A DNA stretch of 64,000 nt from Chrysaora quinquecirrha (GCA_014526335.1 JACTAT010000032.1:6822468-6886467), one strand, 5' to 3'. Counted from the stretch's first letter, positions 11,201 through 30,331 are shown. Notes: generated by a model not told the origin, from the sequence alone. Program-made: numbers and translations.

Positions 11201-14200
11201 TATATAAGATTTGAACAATACGTAATTAATGAGAAAAGAATCTTGGAAAATTGAATAAAAGAGGCGAACTTTGCAAATTGCAGGCATGCAAGCACCAAGA
11301 ACACAAGCAAGCAAGTGGGAGATCAAGCAAACAAGCAACAAGCAAGCAAGCAAACAACAAAGCAAGCAAACGAGAAAGCAAGCAAACGAGAAAGCAAGCA
11401 AGCAGAAGAGCAACCAAACCAGCAAGCATGCAACCAAGCAAGCAAGTAACCAAGTAAGCAAGCTAGCAACCAACCAACCAACTAAAGTAAACAAGCAAGC
11501 AACAAGCAAGCACGCAACCAAGCAGACAATCTTTATTCAGGTCAAAGATTCTGTGAGCAGCTGATTAGGACCAGAAACTCGTTACAGTCTAGAAGAGAAT
11601 GCCTTGTTATGGTCTAGATGTCTGAGGGTCTCTAAAAATAAGTGAAAGGCTTATGATAAACATCTTTGTTAGCATACAAACATGCAGATAACGAAGTTAT
11701 ACTGACCTGGGATTCCTTTTCCTTTGAATGTCTTGCAAATCAATACTGTTGGCTTTTCTTTGACCTGGGCAGCTTCAAACAAACAGTGGCAAAGAGCTTC
11801 AATATCATGACCATCAACCACATATGCATTCCATCTAGCAAACAAGCAATAGAATATTATTTCAGAGCTGTTCATCAAGGACTGAAGCCAAATCACTAGC
11901 AGGTAGTAGATTTAACCAATATATACAACATAACTTAACACCATTACCCTTGAACTCAGATAACTCAATTTCAACATCTTTTCTGTTTTCCCTTATGTTT
12001 GCATGTTCTATGTTCAACTCATTGTTTCAATGCGTAAAAATCAATATTCAAAAGCTTGCAAGGCTTACATCCACAATTTTAGGCATTATTGACGAAATCT
12101 GTGTCTACTGAAGTGTTTTTGATAAGATTTTAGTGCTGATAGGTTTACTGAATAATCAAATAACTTGAAATTCCCCTCTTGGACAGCAAGCTAGCTTTAA
12201 TAGAGATAGTTTTGGGAAAATGATGTTATGATTACAGCAATAGAAGAGTGACAGCTAAATAGTTTCCATTTGCATTTATGAGAAATTGTGTCCTTGCAAT
12301 CACAATGATCAAATAGAAACCAGGCTAAAGCAAAGAGTAAAAAACAAAGCAATCTAACATCTTAACTTCTTACCCAAAAGCATCCCATCTCTTCTTGTAG
12401 GTCTCCATATCATGCTGAAGAAGAGCTGGATCACTCTGGCCAAGACGGTTCACATCAACAATGGCAACAAGATTATCAAGATGATAAAAACTTGCAAAAT
12501 TTGCAGCTTCCCAAACACTGCCTTCAGCAGATTCACCATCACCAAGAATGCAATACGTACGATAGCTGAAAAAAGGAAAAAAATTAAGACAGCTGTTGTT
12601 ACAGGCCAAACATATTGCTACTTCTTCTTCTCTAACACAGAGGCAGCATATTTCCTGTTTACTATTTCTCTGTCTTTTTCCTGTACTGCTGCACAATTCT
12701 TCTTTATTGTGCCTGAAAGCAATTTTAAGCAGTGATGTTTGACTTGTATCCACTCCAGGGCCATCTCTAGCTGTCCAAAGCAAATTAATTTTGCTGACTT
12801 AGTGGGCGCAGATTGGTGTGGCACCCATAACTCATCTCATAATTTTCTGGCAAATACCCTTAGATGCTAAAAGACTTGTCACTTCTAAGTTGAAACTTCT
12901 TTAGAATAAATGTGCTGATCCTCATATGCTCTTCTCTTATTGATGTCTTAACTCTTCCTTCTAAGTGTTAGCAGCTGATGCTGCTTAGCTCCAGTCTGCA
13001 GAGCATGGCAGAAGTCGACAAGATCTTGTGCTTGCAAGGAAAAATTTCCAGCGTGTACTGTGTGCATGTCTGATTTTCTGGGGTGCAGCTTGCATTTGAC
13101 CCCAATACAAAAATACAAGAATACATGGTTTACATGGGTATTTGCATTGATATAGGCATGCAAGGCCCAAATTTTGGGGTGCACTTTTTGCCTTTTGCAA
13201 ATTTCCTCATGCGTGCAGTTGCCACACTCTGCAGACTGGGCTTAGCTGCTTTGACAATTTTATAGGTACATATCCAAGGCATACCTTGCTTTATCAAAGT
13301 ATTTACCAGTGTATGCCATACCACAAGCACAGCTCAATCCCTGACCAAGAGATCCAGTTGCAACATCAATGAAATTCAATCTCTACAAAAACAAGTGGAT
13401 GTTAGGGAATATTCTATGGTTATAGTATGGGCTTGTATAAACCCTGTATGGAAAATGGTTAATTTTCAGGAGCAGCATTTAGGATAAGGGTAATTAGATG
13501 TTACTTACTGGTGTTGGATGTCCTTCCAAATCATTGTCAATCTTTCTCAAATTCATCAAATCAGATCTTGGAAAAAGACCAGCTTCTGCCCAAGCAGCAT
13601 AGAGAATTGGCGCAGCATGTCCCTGAGACAAAATAAAACTTGAAGATCAGGGACCAATTTACATTCTGCCTTGTAATGCATAGAGTGTATCTGATGTCAG
13701 GTCTCCTTTTACACTTTGCAATGGAAATTGAAAATGATGAGCAAAACTATTTTTGTTTGTGACATATTACTGTTGCTTTTGTGTCAACATGCAAAGAATA
13801 GTAGCTCTACTCGTTACTCCATTCAGCAAAAAGGGAAAAAATAACATTCAGCTGTATTCATTCTGTCTCGTTTCATGCTAAATTCAACTCAGCAATGTGG
13901 GGATGCATTGTGAAAAGGAGTCCAAATTAGCATAGTATTTTACTACATTACTGTGTACTGGAGGAGTATAAATGACATGGTTTAAGGCAAGCAAAGTATT
14001 GACTAAGTCAAATTTACGCACCTTTGACAGCACAAAGCGATCACTGCTGACATCACGTGGCTCAGAAACTGAAAATATGAATTAAATCAATATTTAGATA
14101 ATAAACTTGGAATAAACTAGGAATTTCAGTTTACCTTCAATGGTAACACCTTCAAGGAGCAAACAAAAGTGCATTAATAAAACACCCAGGCCATGGTACA

Positions 14201-15590
14201 TCTCATATATATGCCACACCGAATAAGCTAAAGGTTAAGCAATAGCACAATAGGGGGAACAATAAAAAATTGAATTTTCACATCATAGATATTGGCATAT
14301 AGTACATGGAATGGGTCTTGGCACCTGGATGTTTATTAAACTCTGAGAAAGGGCATGTATTTGAGGGGCACATTTAAAAGAAGGCAAGCAGGATCAATAG
14401 AGGGTTATAAATGCATATCCACTGATCTTTTTAGATACCCATCAAGTGCAACCCACCTTTGTATCTCATTGTGTGGAAGAAAAGCACAGACATAATATCC
14501 GCAATCGAGCAACATGATGTTGGATGGCTAAAGAGGAAGAAAAATAAAATATAGATTCTATTTCATAAAAAGATGTGTGGAAAATCAGTCCATTGACTAC
14601 CTGAGTTGGTTATTACTTACTAGATTTTTGGGGGCGTGTCCAAAACTTCATTATAAGTGTGTCTAATCGAAAGATTTGTTGTTCTCCACAAAATGGCACA
14701 GTTTTTCTACAATTCTTTGTTTTGACTAAATACGTTGATATTATGCGGTTTGCAGATTATGGCATTTTGCAGTGAGATCTTGGGTAGCCAATTGTTCCAT
14801 TGAACAACCCATGTGTCATACCGTACCCTGCAGTGTGGGCTATCATCCTTGCTATCTTGCCTCATTCTAACTTGGACGTACTATCTAGCCCATTTTGCAC
14901 ACCCACGTTTTCACTAGAACAATAGACTAACAATTGGATAGAACAATCGTGCACACCCGAGATCTTGTCGAAAAGTGCTCTACACATGGGATGATAGGCT
15001 ACCTACATACAAAATTTGCAGCATGATTTAATGAACACTTAAGGGTGCAAAAATTAGAGACCTTTAGCTAAGCCTGGTGGCACAGGGTCAGGATTACTGA
15101 ACAGGTTAACTGATGAATATTTGGAAGAGATATACAATGTACATTCTGAGGTTACCATGGCAGGGTGCGAGAAAGACCTGAACATGTCAAGAATTTGCAC
15201 AGGTGGGGTGGTTTGGTCAAAAGAAAAGCAGGGACACGTGGAAAATCCTCTCAGTCGTCAGACAATGAAGGAATAAAAGAGCAGCTCATGAAAATATTAC
15301 TGAGCAGTCTTCTTGAAAGTCTTTAATTTTAAATGCTTGATTGCAAGCTATGAATCAAAAAGCGATGAAAATCTAAATGACAGTGTTGGTGTTTGACTGT
15401 TCAAGCGACTCTCAAGCTAAAGTGGGTCGCCCACACAGAGCACAAAGTCAGTTCCCAGAAGAAACTGTTTTAGGCCTACTTACCCAGACTTGGACGCATT
15501 TGTAGACAGAATGCTATCGATTCTGAGTCTGTTGGCAATGTCCTTCAGTGTTTGAAGTTTCTTTTGATCTGGTCGATGATACTCAGACAT
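8223..15590 (-). CDS. TKT: Transketolase, complete, 12 exons, 622 aa
   Basis: Thiamine-diphosphate enzyme of the non-oxidative pentose phosphate pathway, moving two-carbon ketol units between sugar phosphates in the cytosol. Exons in coding order: 15484-15590, 14457-14527, 14022-14068, 13509-13622, 13285-13382, 12374-12565, 11707-11834, 10977-11176, 10244-10565, 9486-9700, 8838-9054, 8223-8380. All junctions keep phase and give 622 residues; human TKT has 623. Family marks include SGHPTSCCS near the N-terminus, the TPP motif GDGESAEGS (from residue 154), [13 protein letters not shown]-like NWHGK, the catalytic Glu in YIAEQN (about 371), [17 protein letters not shown] and [14 protein letters not shown]. 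The intron after 10977 starts with GC rather than GT. Intron 5 carries a hAT-like MITE and intron 7 an (AAGC)n tract. It shares a 439-base divergent promoter region with NSUN5. Confidence 0.96.
9764..9812. repeat. Short dispersed repeat fragment
   Basis: The segment with GGTAAACACTAGGATTGG and TTCCACAAGTG has a diverged partner at 41262-41311 (GGCAAACACTAGGGTGGA, TTCCACTAGTG). Both sit in introns. The family is not recognised. Confidence 0.35.
10615..10850. mobile_element. Degraded member of the TTAAAAGCTTTTTT MITE family
   Basis: The core GAATTTATACCCAGATG and ACACCAATCAGCTA are shared with the well-preserved element at 57189-57404. The terminal repeats are decayed here. It lies in a transketolase intron. 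Confidence 0.45.
11278..11525. repeat. (CAAG/CAAA)n tetranucleotide tract in transketolase intron 7
   Basis: About 250 bases of AAGCAAGCAAAC-type repeats. The long Lys/Gln/Ser-rich or Leu/Cys-rich open frames on both strands arise from the repeat and are not genes. It lies between exons 10977-11176 and 11707-11834. Confidence 0.85.
12991..13239. mobile_element. 249-bp hAT-like MITE, intact copy
   Basis: The ends are CCAGTCTGCAGAG and its exact reverse complement, and the element is flanked by the perfect eight-base duplication GCTTAGCT (12983-12990 and 13240-13247). Eight-base duplications are the signature of hAT transposition. It sits in transketolase intron 5. A second, interrupted copy is at 49317-50280. 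Confidence 0.85.
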
Positions 15591-16029
15591 GTTTATTTGA
15601 TGTTTGGCAGACAAATCTTGAGCAAGCTTTCTTCAAGACTCCTTTCGCCTTCCCTCTTCTTTTTGCAGAGGCTCAAAGTGTGCGCACGCCTTCTATTTAA
15701 TCCTACGCAGAGGCTTATTGACAAAAGAAATGCACCCACGCAGCAACAAAACAAACATGCCGACATGCCACATAAGCAAAACAACCCGACCTTATCATAA
15801 ACACGATCTGGATGAGTACCCTAATCTCGATTCCTATTATCTTGATCTAACCCAATGCTACAGGGTTCTTGTGCCAACCCAAACCGCAAACGAGACGCCC
15901 TCTGTCGGTCTGTTGCCAAATAACGCGAATCTAGATTCATTAAAGACAATCGAGGATCACACCTGGATTAAGATTTATAAGGATTAATAATCTGGATTAC
16001 AAGCAAGGAAAGGTGAAAGGGAGAAAAGC
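15591..16029. promoter_or_regulatory. Bidirectional promoter region between TKT and NSUN5
   Basis: Only 439 bases separate the two divergent start codons, so both 5' UTRs and core promoters must overlap or abut here unless upstream non-coding exons exist. No clear TATA box is seen in the expected place on either strand. Open frames crossing this interval lack family similarity and are probably untranslated leader sequence. Confidence 0.6.
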
Positions 16030-22213
<6,184 letters not shown>

Positions 22214-22263
22214 TAATTGGAAACTTGTTTATGTTTCTTATAATGTTTTAAGTGATGTTTTTG

Positions 22264-22269
22264 AATAAA
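22264..22269 (+). promoter_or_regulatory. AATAAA polyadenylation signal for NSUN5
   Basis: A canonical hexamer 51 bases after the NSUN5 stop codon and the first on that strand, so the 3' UTR is probably under 100 bases. Confidence 0.6.
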
Positions 22270-22448
22270 GATAAGAGTATTGGTCATTTTGATGAGGATA
22301 TGCTAAACTGATTATGAAGTGAAGATGGTAAAAAAATAGCTTGAAATGCTGATGCTTATGAGTATGGTAAGAAATGGTGTGAGGGGTAGAGCTTTCTGAA
22401 ATAAGGGTGCTTTTGAATACAGAATGAAATGAAGACTTTTGAAAATAA

Positions 22449-22692
22449 GGACCTGGCCAAACGATCAAAAATTATCTATCAAGCAAAGAAAAGGTTACAC
22501 CGTTTTGCCATGTTACAAAACAATGTTCGTCAAACAATTTTCGCTTTCAACAAGCAACACGTTTTTGAGCATTAGCAAAAAGATTACGTCACGAGTTTGC
22601 CTGTGTTTTGCGACGTGGCCAAACGTTCAAACATTGCTTGATAAGCAAATCTAAAATGTTTGACAAACAATGTTTGATGTTTTGGCTAGGCC
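22449..22692. mobile_element. Foldback MITE of the TGGCCAAACGATC family (copy 2)
   Basis: The left end ACCTGGCCAAACGATCAAAA and right end TTTTGGCTAGGCC are inverted, with AAACATTGCTTG modules inside. It lies in the tail-to-tail gap between NSUN5 and ING3 (22214-23438), where no other feature is visible. Confidence 0.65.
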
Positions 22693-23438
22693 TTAAATGT
22701 TGGACTAGAAAACTAGATGAAATAAAGATGCCTGTGGAAGTGGCCCTTCGCGTAAAGCTATATGTATCAGCGTGGAGGATAATACAGGAAGCCAATACTG
22801 TATCAATAGTATCGTAAACTATTAATACTTGTAGCTTTGGTTTTGGAACGCAGAAATAAGACTATTGGGGGCAATTAGACCTTGTGAGTTGCGAAGTCAG
22901 TAAAACGTAGAGCAACATGTAGCCAAAAGAAATATATGATTAAAAAGTATTTACATGCTTTGTTTACTGAAGTGGAATCTACTCGAGTTTGATGCGTCCA
23001 AAAAGAGTCTTTTTAGCAAAACATTATTTACAAAAGTTAAGTCACGGTTAAGCTTAAAGAATAAGCATTATTCGGGTGCTTTAAATGTCCAATTGAAAGA
23101 TTCGTTTAATAAGTGCCTCGCTGAAACAACTAGATCATTGGAAGCTACTTTGGTTTTTACGAGCCTGGTCACTGAGTAGCTAAACATCAGAGTAACAACA
23201 TAACCGATTAAATTTAATGCATGCTGGGATATCAAGTGCCACGTGGTATTTTAAGGTGAGCAGCGCATTAATCAGTCTCCATAGTGTCACAACTGATCAA
23301 TGAATGTGACAGCCATCAACAGCCCCGGTTCAATACACTTCAGACCGAAACCAAAACCCTTTTTTTCTCTTCCATACTTTAACAAACTGTCAACATGAAG
23401 TATCTTCAGAAATCATAATTCTTTTACCTTGATCCATG

Positions 23439-26400
23439 CTACCTTGTTTTTCTCTTTTTCATCCTCGCTGTGCATCTTGGGCAATACCATTTACCCTCCG
23501 GGGCTTCTGTTAGCCCAACGCATCCATAGTGAAACCATTCAATAGGGCACTGAAAACAAAACAAAATATACATTTCAAGGCTTTTAAAGTTACATAAAAG
23601 AGAAAACGTGGAATATTCAGGCTTACAGTTTACTTAAAAACCTTTTATGAATACCCTAAAATATTTCTTCTCCCGAATTATTGTTGTAGAATGTTACGCC
23701 TTTATTTAGTTTGTAAACAGCACAAGTCTTCCTGATGGAGTCTTCCTGATGGATGGCTCCTGAAGTGAACACGTTATCATGGTAAAGTTCAGTTGATGAT
23801 ATTGAGAATTGCAGATAAGATGTGTATTCTATCTGAACCTTCTTGAAGGTGCTGTGGCATCGTGGTGTAATCCAGCTGACTCGTGGTGTCAGGAGCTCAG
23901 TGTGGTCAGGTTCAAGCCCAGCCTCGGTAGCGTCACTGCCAGGATCGAGGTCTCCATTAGTTAACCTACTACTGAGATCCTAGCGACTGGCGCTAAAACG
24001 CCAGTTCACCTTCACCTTCTCTACCGAACCTAACTAAATTAGTTACAAGGTGAATAGGAATGAGAAACAAGTAACACAAACACAAAACACACGAAATGAA
24101 ATACCAAGATACACAAAAAGCTAATCGTCTGACGCATTCAAGAGCAGGGAGCTAGTAAACACAACAAAATCGTGAAGTGACAAGATAAACATTAAGTTAA
24201 AACTTACATCTGGGTTATCACAACCGACCATTTCGCCATAAGAAACCTGTAAAATCAAGCAAACAGATGAATGTGAATTATAGACAGAATAATACAGCTA
24301 TGGTACATTCTATGCATCTCTGTCTTGAGATAATTACTAACTTTTTATTCATGTCCAAAACCAAAAGGTACATAGAGTATCAAAGATATTCAAACCTGAT
24401 TGCAAAGACAGTAAGTTGGCTCATTTGGTTCAGGAACCCAATCAAGAGATGATCCTAATCCGGGGTCTTCAACCACAGGGGCTACTGGAGTAGCAACTGG
24501 AGTTGTTGTCACCGTTCTGTGATTTCTGCAACATAAAAAAATCATCAGTTTATTTGCGCTATATTTTAGCCCATAAAAGAAGAAGCGATTGCTAAAACAA
24601 GGTACCGATACGAAAACTTTCAAATGCGTTTGGCATACACCGAAATATACATATTGAAGTTGTTTTAGGCCTAGATCGTAGTCAAGAGTGGGTCAAAAGT
24701 AGACATATTATTTGCCGGTCGAACTTATCGCTAGAGTCCACGCTGGAAGATCAAAATACTCTGAGCAAACAGCTGTAGAGTTTTTCTTGCTGCTGTTTGT
24801 GAAGAGACGGGCTCACACGGGCTCACATAATAAGTCTAGGTCGAAAGATGAAATATCAGAGGTCATAGTTACCTTTTTCTGCTTTTCTGTGATTGATGCT
24901 GGGGCGTTGTACTAACATCTGAAGAGATTTTCGGTGAGATTGACGAAGAGGATTGGTAACGATTTGTGCTGATGACGTCAACATAATTCTGGCCTCTTGG
25001 TAATGATGAGGGAACAGTACCCAGAAGACTTTGCAAGCTATTGCCTGTAAATACAAAGACTGTTAGAATTGAAGTTTGACCATAGCTACAGGTAGAAACA
25101 GAAAGATTTAGGAAAAATGAAGAAGTGTTTGTGATTGAAGGACTCAGATTGTTTAGTCACTACTTAAGATTACTCGAAGCAACCCCTGCTAGACTCCGAG
25201 AGATAAACAGGAAGACCCAAAGAAACTACAATCCAACTAGATATTGTCAAGAAGTACATTTCAACAAAACCCGGAGACAGCCCTGCAAAATCCGAGGGAA
25301 GCCCCGCAGAGCAAGCAAGAAGAAAGTAAAACAAAAACAAAAATCTTACTGAGCTGCTCCGCTTTCATTGCCGTTGCGACGCTTGCTTTGAAACTGGCCT
25401 GGGCACCTCTTCTTCCCTGATGCTGTTGCATAGTTGACGTAACAGCCTGCGCAGCAGCTGCAGCTATGGCTGCGGAGCCAGCTCCTACATGACCTGAAAT
25501 GAAATCTTATTCGCTTAATGGCTTCACAAACACGAGTCACTCTTTTTAAAAATACACTAGCTTAATTAATAAGCATTAACTGAGACAACAATAGATCAAG
25601 GAAGATCGCCCAAACTTGGACAACAGCTTAAGGAAGACCGCTCAAACTGGGACAACAGCTCACAGAAAATCGCTCACACTGGGACTTTTTAATATACCTT
25701 CAACATATGCTTTATAATGTGAGCTAGAACAGTAGGTGTATTAAAGAATTCGCCAATTTTGTGATAAAATATGAAGACTCTTACCGAGAGTATACGACAA
25801 CGATCCAGAAGATGATGGGTAATCTTGTAAAACAGTCTGCGGAGACGCAGGAAGTGAACTGTACGAAGGAGGCTGCAACGGAGAAGCAACCGAAGCCTCT
25901 CTGGAGGAGGCAAAACCATTCAGCATCGAAAAACGATCCACCTCGTTCTTTTTCTCTGCAAAAGAAAGAATGAAATAACAATTATAGTCTTAAAATTGTG
26001 CATGTTCAAGATTGCAATGAATAGCAGAAACATCTTCGGACATATTACGAGCTTTTTTCGCTTGACACTCTTCGGAGAATAAACGTCAGAAATAGGCCTT
26101 AGTCTATTGTTTCTGTCTGTTCCGGAACGCGTCAGACCTGGAGTGTCAGATAAAAACGCTTTTAAAGTATGTTAAAAAATGTTTACGCTTTTCATTGCAA
26201 TCTTTGAAGTAAACAATGAATAAGACAGTTCCACCCAGTCTTCCTCATGGCACAACTGGTCTTGGCACTTTTATATTAGATGGTTTTGAATGACACAAAA
26301 TTAAGGATGGTTAAAATAAATCAACAAAATAACAAAACACAAAACTTACTTTCGTGTGGTTCGTGATTCTGATATGGTGAAGCATAATCGAAATTATCAA

Positions 26401-29133
26401 TTGATGGAGTTTGATCATACATCATTGAACCTACAAAATAGAAACACGACGAATTTTACCGTATTTCCATGAATCAGTACCCTCCCTAAAAAGCCTTTGA
26501 TCGGGTGTCCATCAGGTTGCCCCAAGACACTCCTTTGTTGCTGTATGTGCAGGAAGAATCAAGAAACAAATTTTGCCAACTGCTGTAAAACTCAGTTTTC
26601 GTAAAGACGTTACTCTAAGCTCTTACGTTTTTCCAACACCTCTGTTATCCCGGCACAATCTGCTTCTAGTTCCATTTTGAATTTTGAAAGCTCTTGGTCC
26701 AATTTCCGTAGATGTCTATCAACCTTGAAGAAAATTAAGAGGACAAATGAAAATCCCATCTCAATCTCAATTGACGTGAACATCCAGGGACTTTAAAGGA
26801 GCATAACAGAGACTTGTGTAGCAAGTCAAGGGCTTAACGGCTTCCTTTGCAACTAAAAACAGAGAGGAACTGAGCATCCTCAAATGTCATAAATCATAAA
26901 TCTAAGGTCTTTTCTCAAATCTTACCATGTAGAATTTCGTTCTGACTCTAAGATCTTCTCGATATTGGTCATATGTAAATATGCAGTATTCACGTAGCCT
27001 GTGGAGAGTCTTGTGGGTTCATGCAAGATTCATATCTATAGGATAGTCAATAGGACCTCAGGAATAGACAAAATAATGAGAAGTCAACCCGGTTTGAGGC
27101 TCCTTCCTCTAAGGCACAATCCCCAACATGACTGATCCCATGCCACCATGAGCTAGCTGATTAAACCAAGATGCAGACAAAATCCAGAATGTTCCTGTAG
27201 ACTGTTAGAGAAAGATCTGGGTACTCTACACAGACTCTTCTTTAAATAGCTTTTATTTTTAACTTTCAAAATAACTGTTCACTCTGCATTGCTTTAAAGT
27301 CATAGTTAAAATAAAATCAACTTACTAAATCAAATATCTGAGAAGCCATTGTAACTTTCTCATCTGCGTCTTCAAGAACTCTGTCATAACTCTGTGAAAT
27401 TGAGAATAAAATGAAGAAATTCAAGTATGTTATAATTAGGATAAGCATTTTAGCATTAAGATGTTTCCAAGTTTCTATTTTTGATAAAAAAGGATCAAGT
27501 AAAGTTTCATTTCATAGGCACTTTAAGGACTAATAATAATCAATAGCAACTCTTTTCAATTCAATTTTAATCAAATAAGCATATTCTAAATCATTCAAGT
27601 AAATACTTAATCTCTCCAATACCTCTTTGATCTTATTATACTCTTGTTTCCGTGCTTCAGGCTTTACATCTTTAGCTTCCATGAAGAATTTTTCAACTTT
27701 AGAATCCATTGTATCTATTGCATCTAGGAGAACAAAATGTTCTTTACAATCTAAAACAATTTTCAAAAGTACGATTTCTGTACATTTTGCACTTGCAAAA
27801 TTATTTTAAAACAATTAACCATTTTTTTAACTATTGTTTCGTAGAATTTTCTAGGCTGCAGTTTCTTATATGTCTGTTTCTTAAAAGTGGGGACTTACTG
27901 TATGATTGAATATTTTAACAATGAGATTGTTTCAAAGAGCTACTCACTTTGTACTTTCAGGTCCAATTCTCTCATTTCAGTAAAACGATCTCGTAAATCT
28001 TGTGGTAACTGTTCTATTACTGCAAAATAAATTACACCATAGATAAAGGTGAATAAGCTGTCCCTGTGTAAAAGTGGAACCTTCACTGAAAAGAGACCCA
28101 AAATTTTGCAAACTGAAATGTTTTATTCAAAGATCACAATGCTATTTGATGTTAGATGCTCAGGCACAGGGTGGCAATTATGGGATTCAGGAGGGTGAGC
28201 TACCTTCAAAGATTTTAAAAATTTGTAGCAGTGAAGGTGAAATGGTGTATTTAGCACCAGTCCCTAGGATCTCAGTAGTAGGTTAACTAATCACGACACT
28301 GACCCTGGATGTGATGATACTGTTGCTGGGGCTTGAACCCCAACCTCGCTGAGCATCTGACACTACTAGTTAGCTGGATTTAGGCTATGACACCACAGCA
28401 CCTTCCAACAACACAAAGCACCTTTTTACCAAGTTGCAAACATGTTTCAATTTGCAGTTAAGCTTTACAAACTTACTTAACTTGCATATGAAATCTTGCA
28501 ACTTTAAAGATTGACACTCATTGGAAGCTCCTTGCTCTGCTGTTCGCATCGTTGCAATAGGCACCGATTATTGAAGCAACTAACAGCCCTAGGTGGAAAC
28601 TTTGCTCTTCACACCCCCCACTGAAATGTGTGGGCACTGCACACCAAAGGCTATTGTTCTCAAAGCATTAAGATGATTGTTTTCTATTGTTTTAACTAAA
28701 ATTGCACACCGAAATTTTTTGGTACACACAACAGAGTTTACACAATGGTGTAAACAATGGTGTAAACTGAAGAACTTTGGAAAACAATACCCCATTGTTT
28801 GGAAAACAATAGCCTCAGTGTTCATTGTAAACAAAATCCATCCAGACTTTTGCAGTAGCATGCAGTAACTTTCACTTGCTTGCACTAATACCTTGACAGA
28901 AATGGCATGTGGTTCCAGACAAAACTCCCCAACACATTTTTACATTTTATGAAATGAGTTGAATTGTTTGGCCTAACTTACTGGAAGCAGCGCGGCCATT
29001 GTTTGATTAAAAGCAAAGGAAACCGTTTATAACTACGATATGCAGCCTCCTTTAAACATTAAACATTTTGATAGATGCTAAAAGAAATATAAATCATCAA
29101 CTTACACTCTAAATAATCTTCTAAATAAAGCAT
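23439..29133 (-). CDS. ING3: Inhibitor of growth protein 3 (ING3), complete, 12 exons, 403 aa
   Basis: Chromatin reader subunit of the NuA4/TIP60 acetyltransferase complex; its PHD finger binds histone H3 trimethylated on Lys4. Exons in coding order: 29106-29133, 27948-28019, 27623-27723, 27326-27391, 26627-26723, 26350-26430, 25785-25955, 25350-25493, 24873-25044, 24396-24525, 24208-24246, 23439-23549; every junction keeps phase. It starts [15 protein letters not shown], as in human ING3. The ING dimerisation region with LEDADEKV and [20 protein letters not shown] fills about residues 1-120. A Ser/Gln/Ala-rich linker follows, then the PHD finger (about 349-397) with [34 protein letters not shown] and KWYCPRC. 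The tail MKKRKTR is basic. Human ING3 is 418 aa. The subtype is clear from the N-terminus and the PHD wording. Confidence 0.95.
23845..24018 (+). mobile_element. tRNA-derived SINE, fullest copy in the window
   Basis: About 174 bases inside the last ING3 intron. The head has an A-box-like TGGCATCGTGG (23854) and a B-box-like GGTTCAAGCCC (23909), spaced as in a tRNA with a long variable arm. The body ends GCGCTAAAACGCCAGTTCACC. Other copies are at 21466-21572 (plus) and 28231-28406, 41936-42088 and 47440-47595 (minus). The tRNA origin is inferred from the boxes. Confidence 0.65.
26048..26175. mobile_element. MITE fragment of the TTAAAAGCTTTTTT family in ING3 intron 6
   Basis: It contains GAGCTTTTTTCGCTTGACAC and, inverted, GAGTGTCAGATAAAAACGC followed by CTTTTAAAGTATG, giving the family's terminal pairing. 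The interior is shortened compared with the copy at 57189-57404. Confidence 0.5.
28231..28406 (-). mobile_element. tRNA-derived SINE in ING3 intron 1
   Basis: The reverse complement reads from a GGTGCTGTGGTGTCATAG head, through box-B-like GGGTTCAAGCCCC, to GAGATCCTAGGGACTGGTGC. It is about the same length as the copy at 23845. Confidence 0.6.
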
Positions 29134-29214
29134 TTCACTTCAAGACAACAGCGCTTTCTGGTCTTTCTCTTTCAGTTCAGCTTTCACAAAGCTGAGCCTC
29201 CATATCAAGTAAAA

Positions 29215-30010
29215 AATCAGAGTGAGGCAGTTTAAAAGGAATCAAATAGCGAATATTAAAGTAGAAACACCAAATGGGGTAACAAACGAGTTTGAAGTAA
29301 AGAACATCGTAAAGCAAGGAACAGTATTTGGACCGAAATTATGTTGCTGCAGCACAGAGAAAGTCAACGAAATGAAGAAGTTTCCGGCATCAGTAATATC
29401 ACCTGAATTGTATATAGGAGCCCTAGCGTATGTAGATGACATTATGGCGGTTGGAAATAAAAGAACGGTAGAAATTGCTGGTGAAAACTTAAAAGAAATG
29501 GAAGAAGATAAAAGTTCACATTCAATATAGACAAGAGTAAATATATGGTAATAAACACAGGAAAAGGGACAAAGGAAGAGCTAAGTATCGAACTAACAAA
29601 GGAAAAGTTAAAGAAGCAAGTGAATATAATTATTTGGGAAACTGGATAACAGCAAACGGAAATTTAGATCGACAGCTGAAAGAGATAGAAGGGAAAATGA
29701 CAGGAATAGTAAAAGAAATAAAGAGAATAGGAAATGAAGATAAATTAGGTAAATATAGCACAGAAGCCCAACTGTTAATGTATGAAAAGACAGCGATTCC
29801 ATCAATGATATATAATCTAGAATGTTGGCCAAATATGAGAGAAAAGGACTGGGAAAAGCTGGAAAAGATACAAGCGACATCTTTGAAAGCCATATTGAGA
29901 ATGCCCAAAACAACTCCGTACTGGGGTATATTAAAAGAAACTGGCAGGGGCGCAAATCGAAAAAATTATTGGGGGGGGTGTCATGAAGTGGGACCGAAGG
30001 GTATTGGTCT
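29215..30010 (+). pseudogene. Decayed non-LTR (LINE) reverse transcriptase fragment
   Basis: Pieces in more than one frame. The first (from 29222) has the RT motif QGTVFGP and the catalytic-box sequence YVDD (29429-29440). A second continues with NIDKSKYMVINTGKG in another frame. The third (from 29634) begins GNWI and has YEKTAIPSMIYNLECW and EKLEKIQATSLKAILRMP, wording typical of the LINE RT thumb and C-terminal region. Frameshifts and stops separate the pieces, so it cannot make a whole enzyme. It fills the gap between the divergent ING3 and AMT genes (29134-30331). Confidence 0.7.
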
Positions 30011-30331
30011 TTGTGTGCCGAAAAGCGCACCCACGTAGAGGGGTTCAGGGGCATGCTCCCCCAGAAAATTTTGAAAAATTGGGTTGCTAGAATCGCTCTG
30101 GTGACCGTTTCAGGACTCTTTTAAATCAATCAATAAACAAAAGGGATTGGGTTGCAATTGCAACAACATCAACAACATTTGCACTTCAGATGAAAATAGG
30201 TTAGCTAAGCAAATAATAAAGGAACAGGAAAGACAAGACTGAACTGTACCTTTCAGAGGGATTCCTGTCCTCCTGTTCTGTTGCTTTGCTGGAGAAGAAG
30301 AGTGCCAACATTTCAGCACTGATGAAACAAA

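Noticed and set aside
11180..11564. Leu/Cys/Ala-rich membrane-like frame (minus) and Lys/Gln/Ser-rich frames (plus)
   Set aside because: All come from the (CAAG)n tract in a transketolase intron and have no family match.
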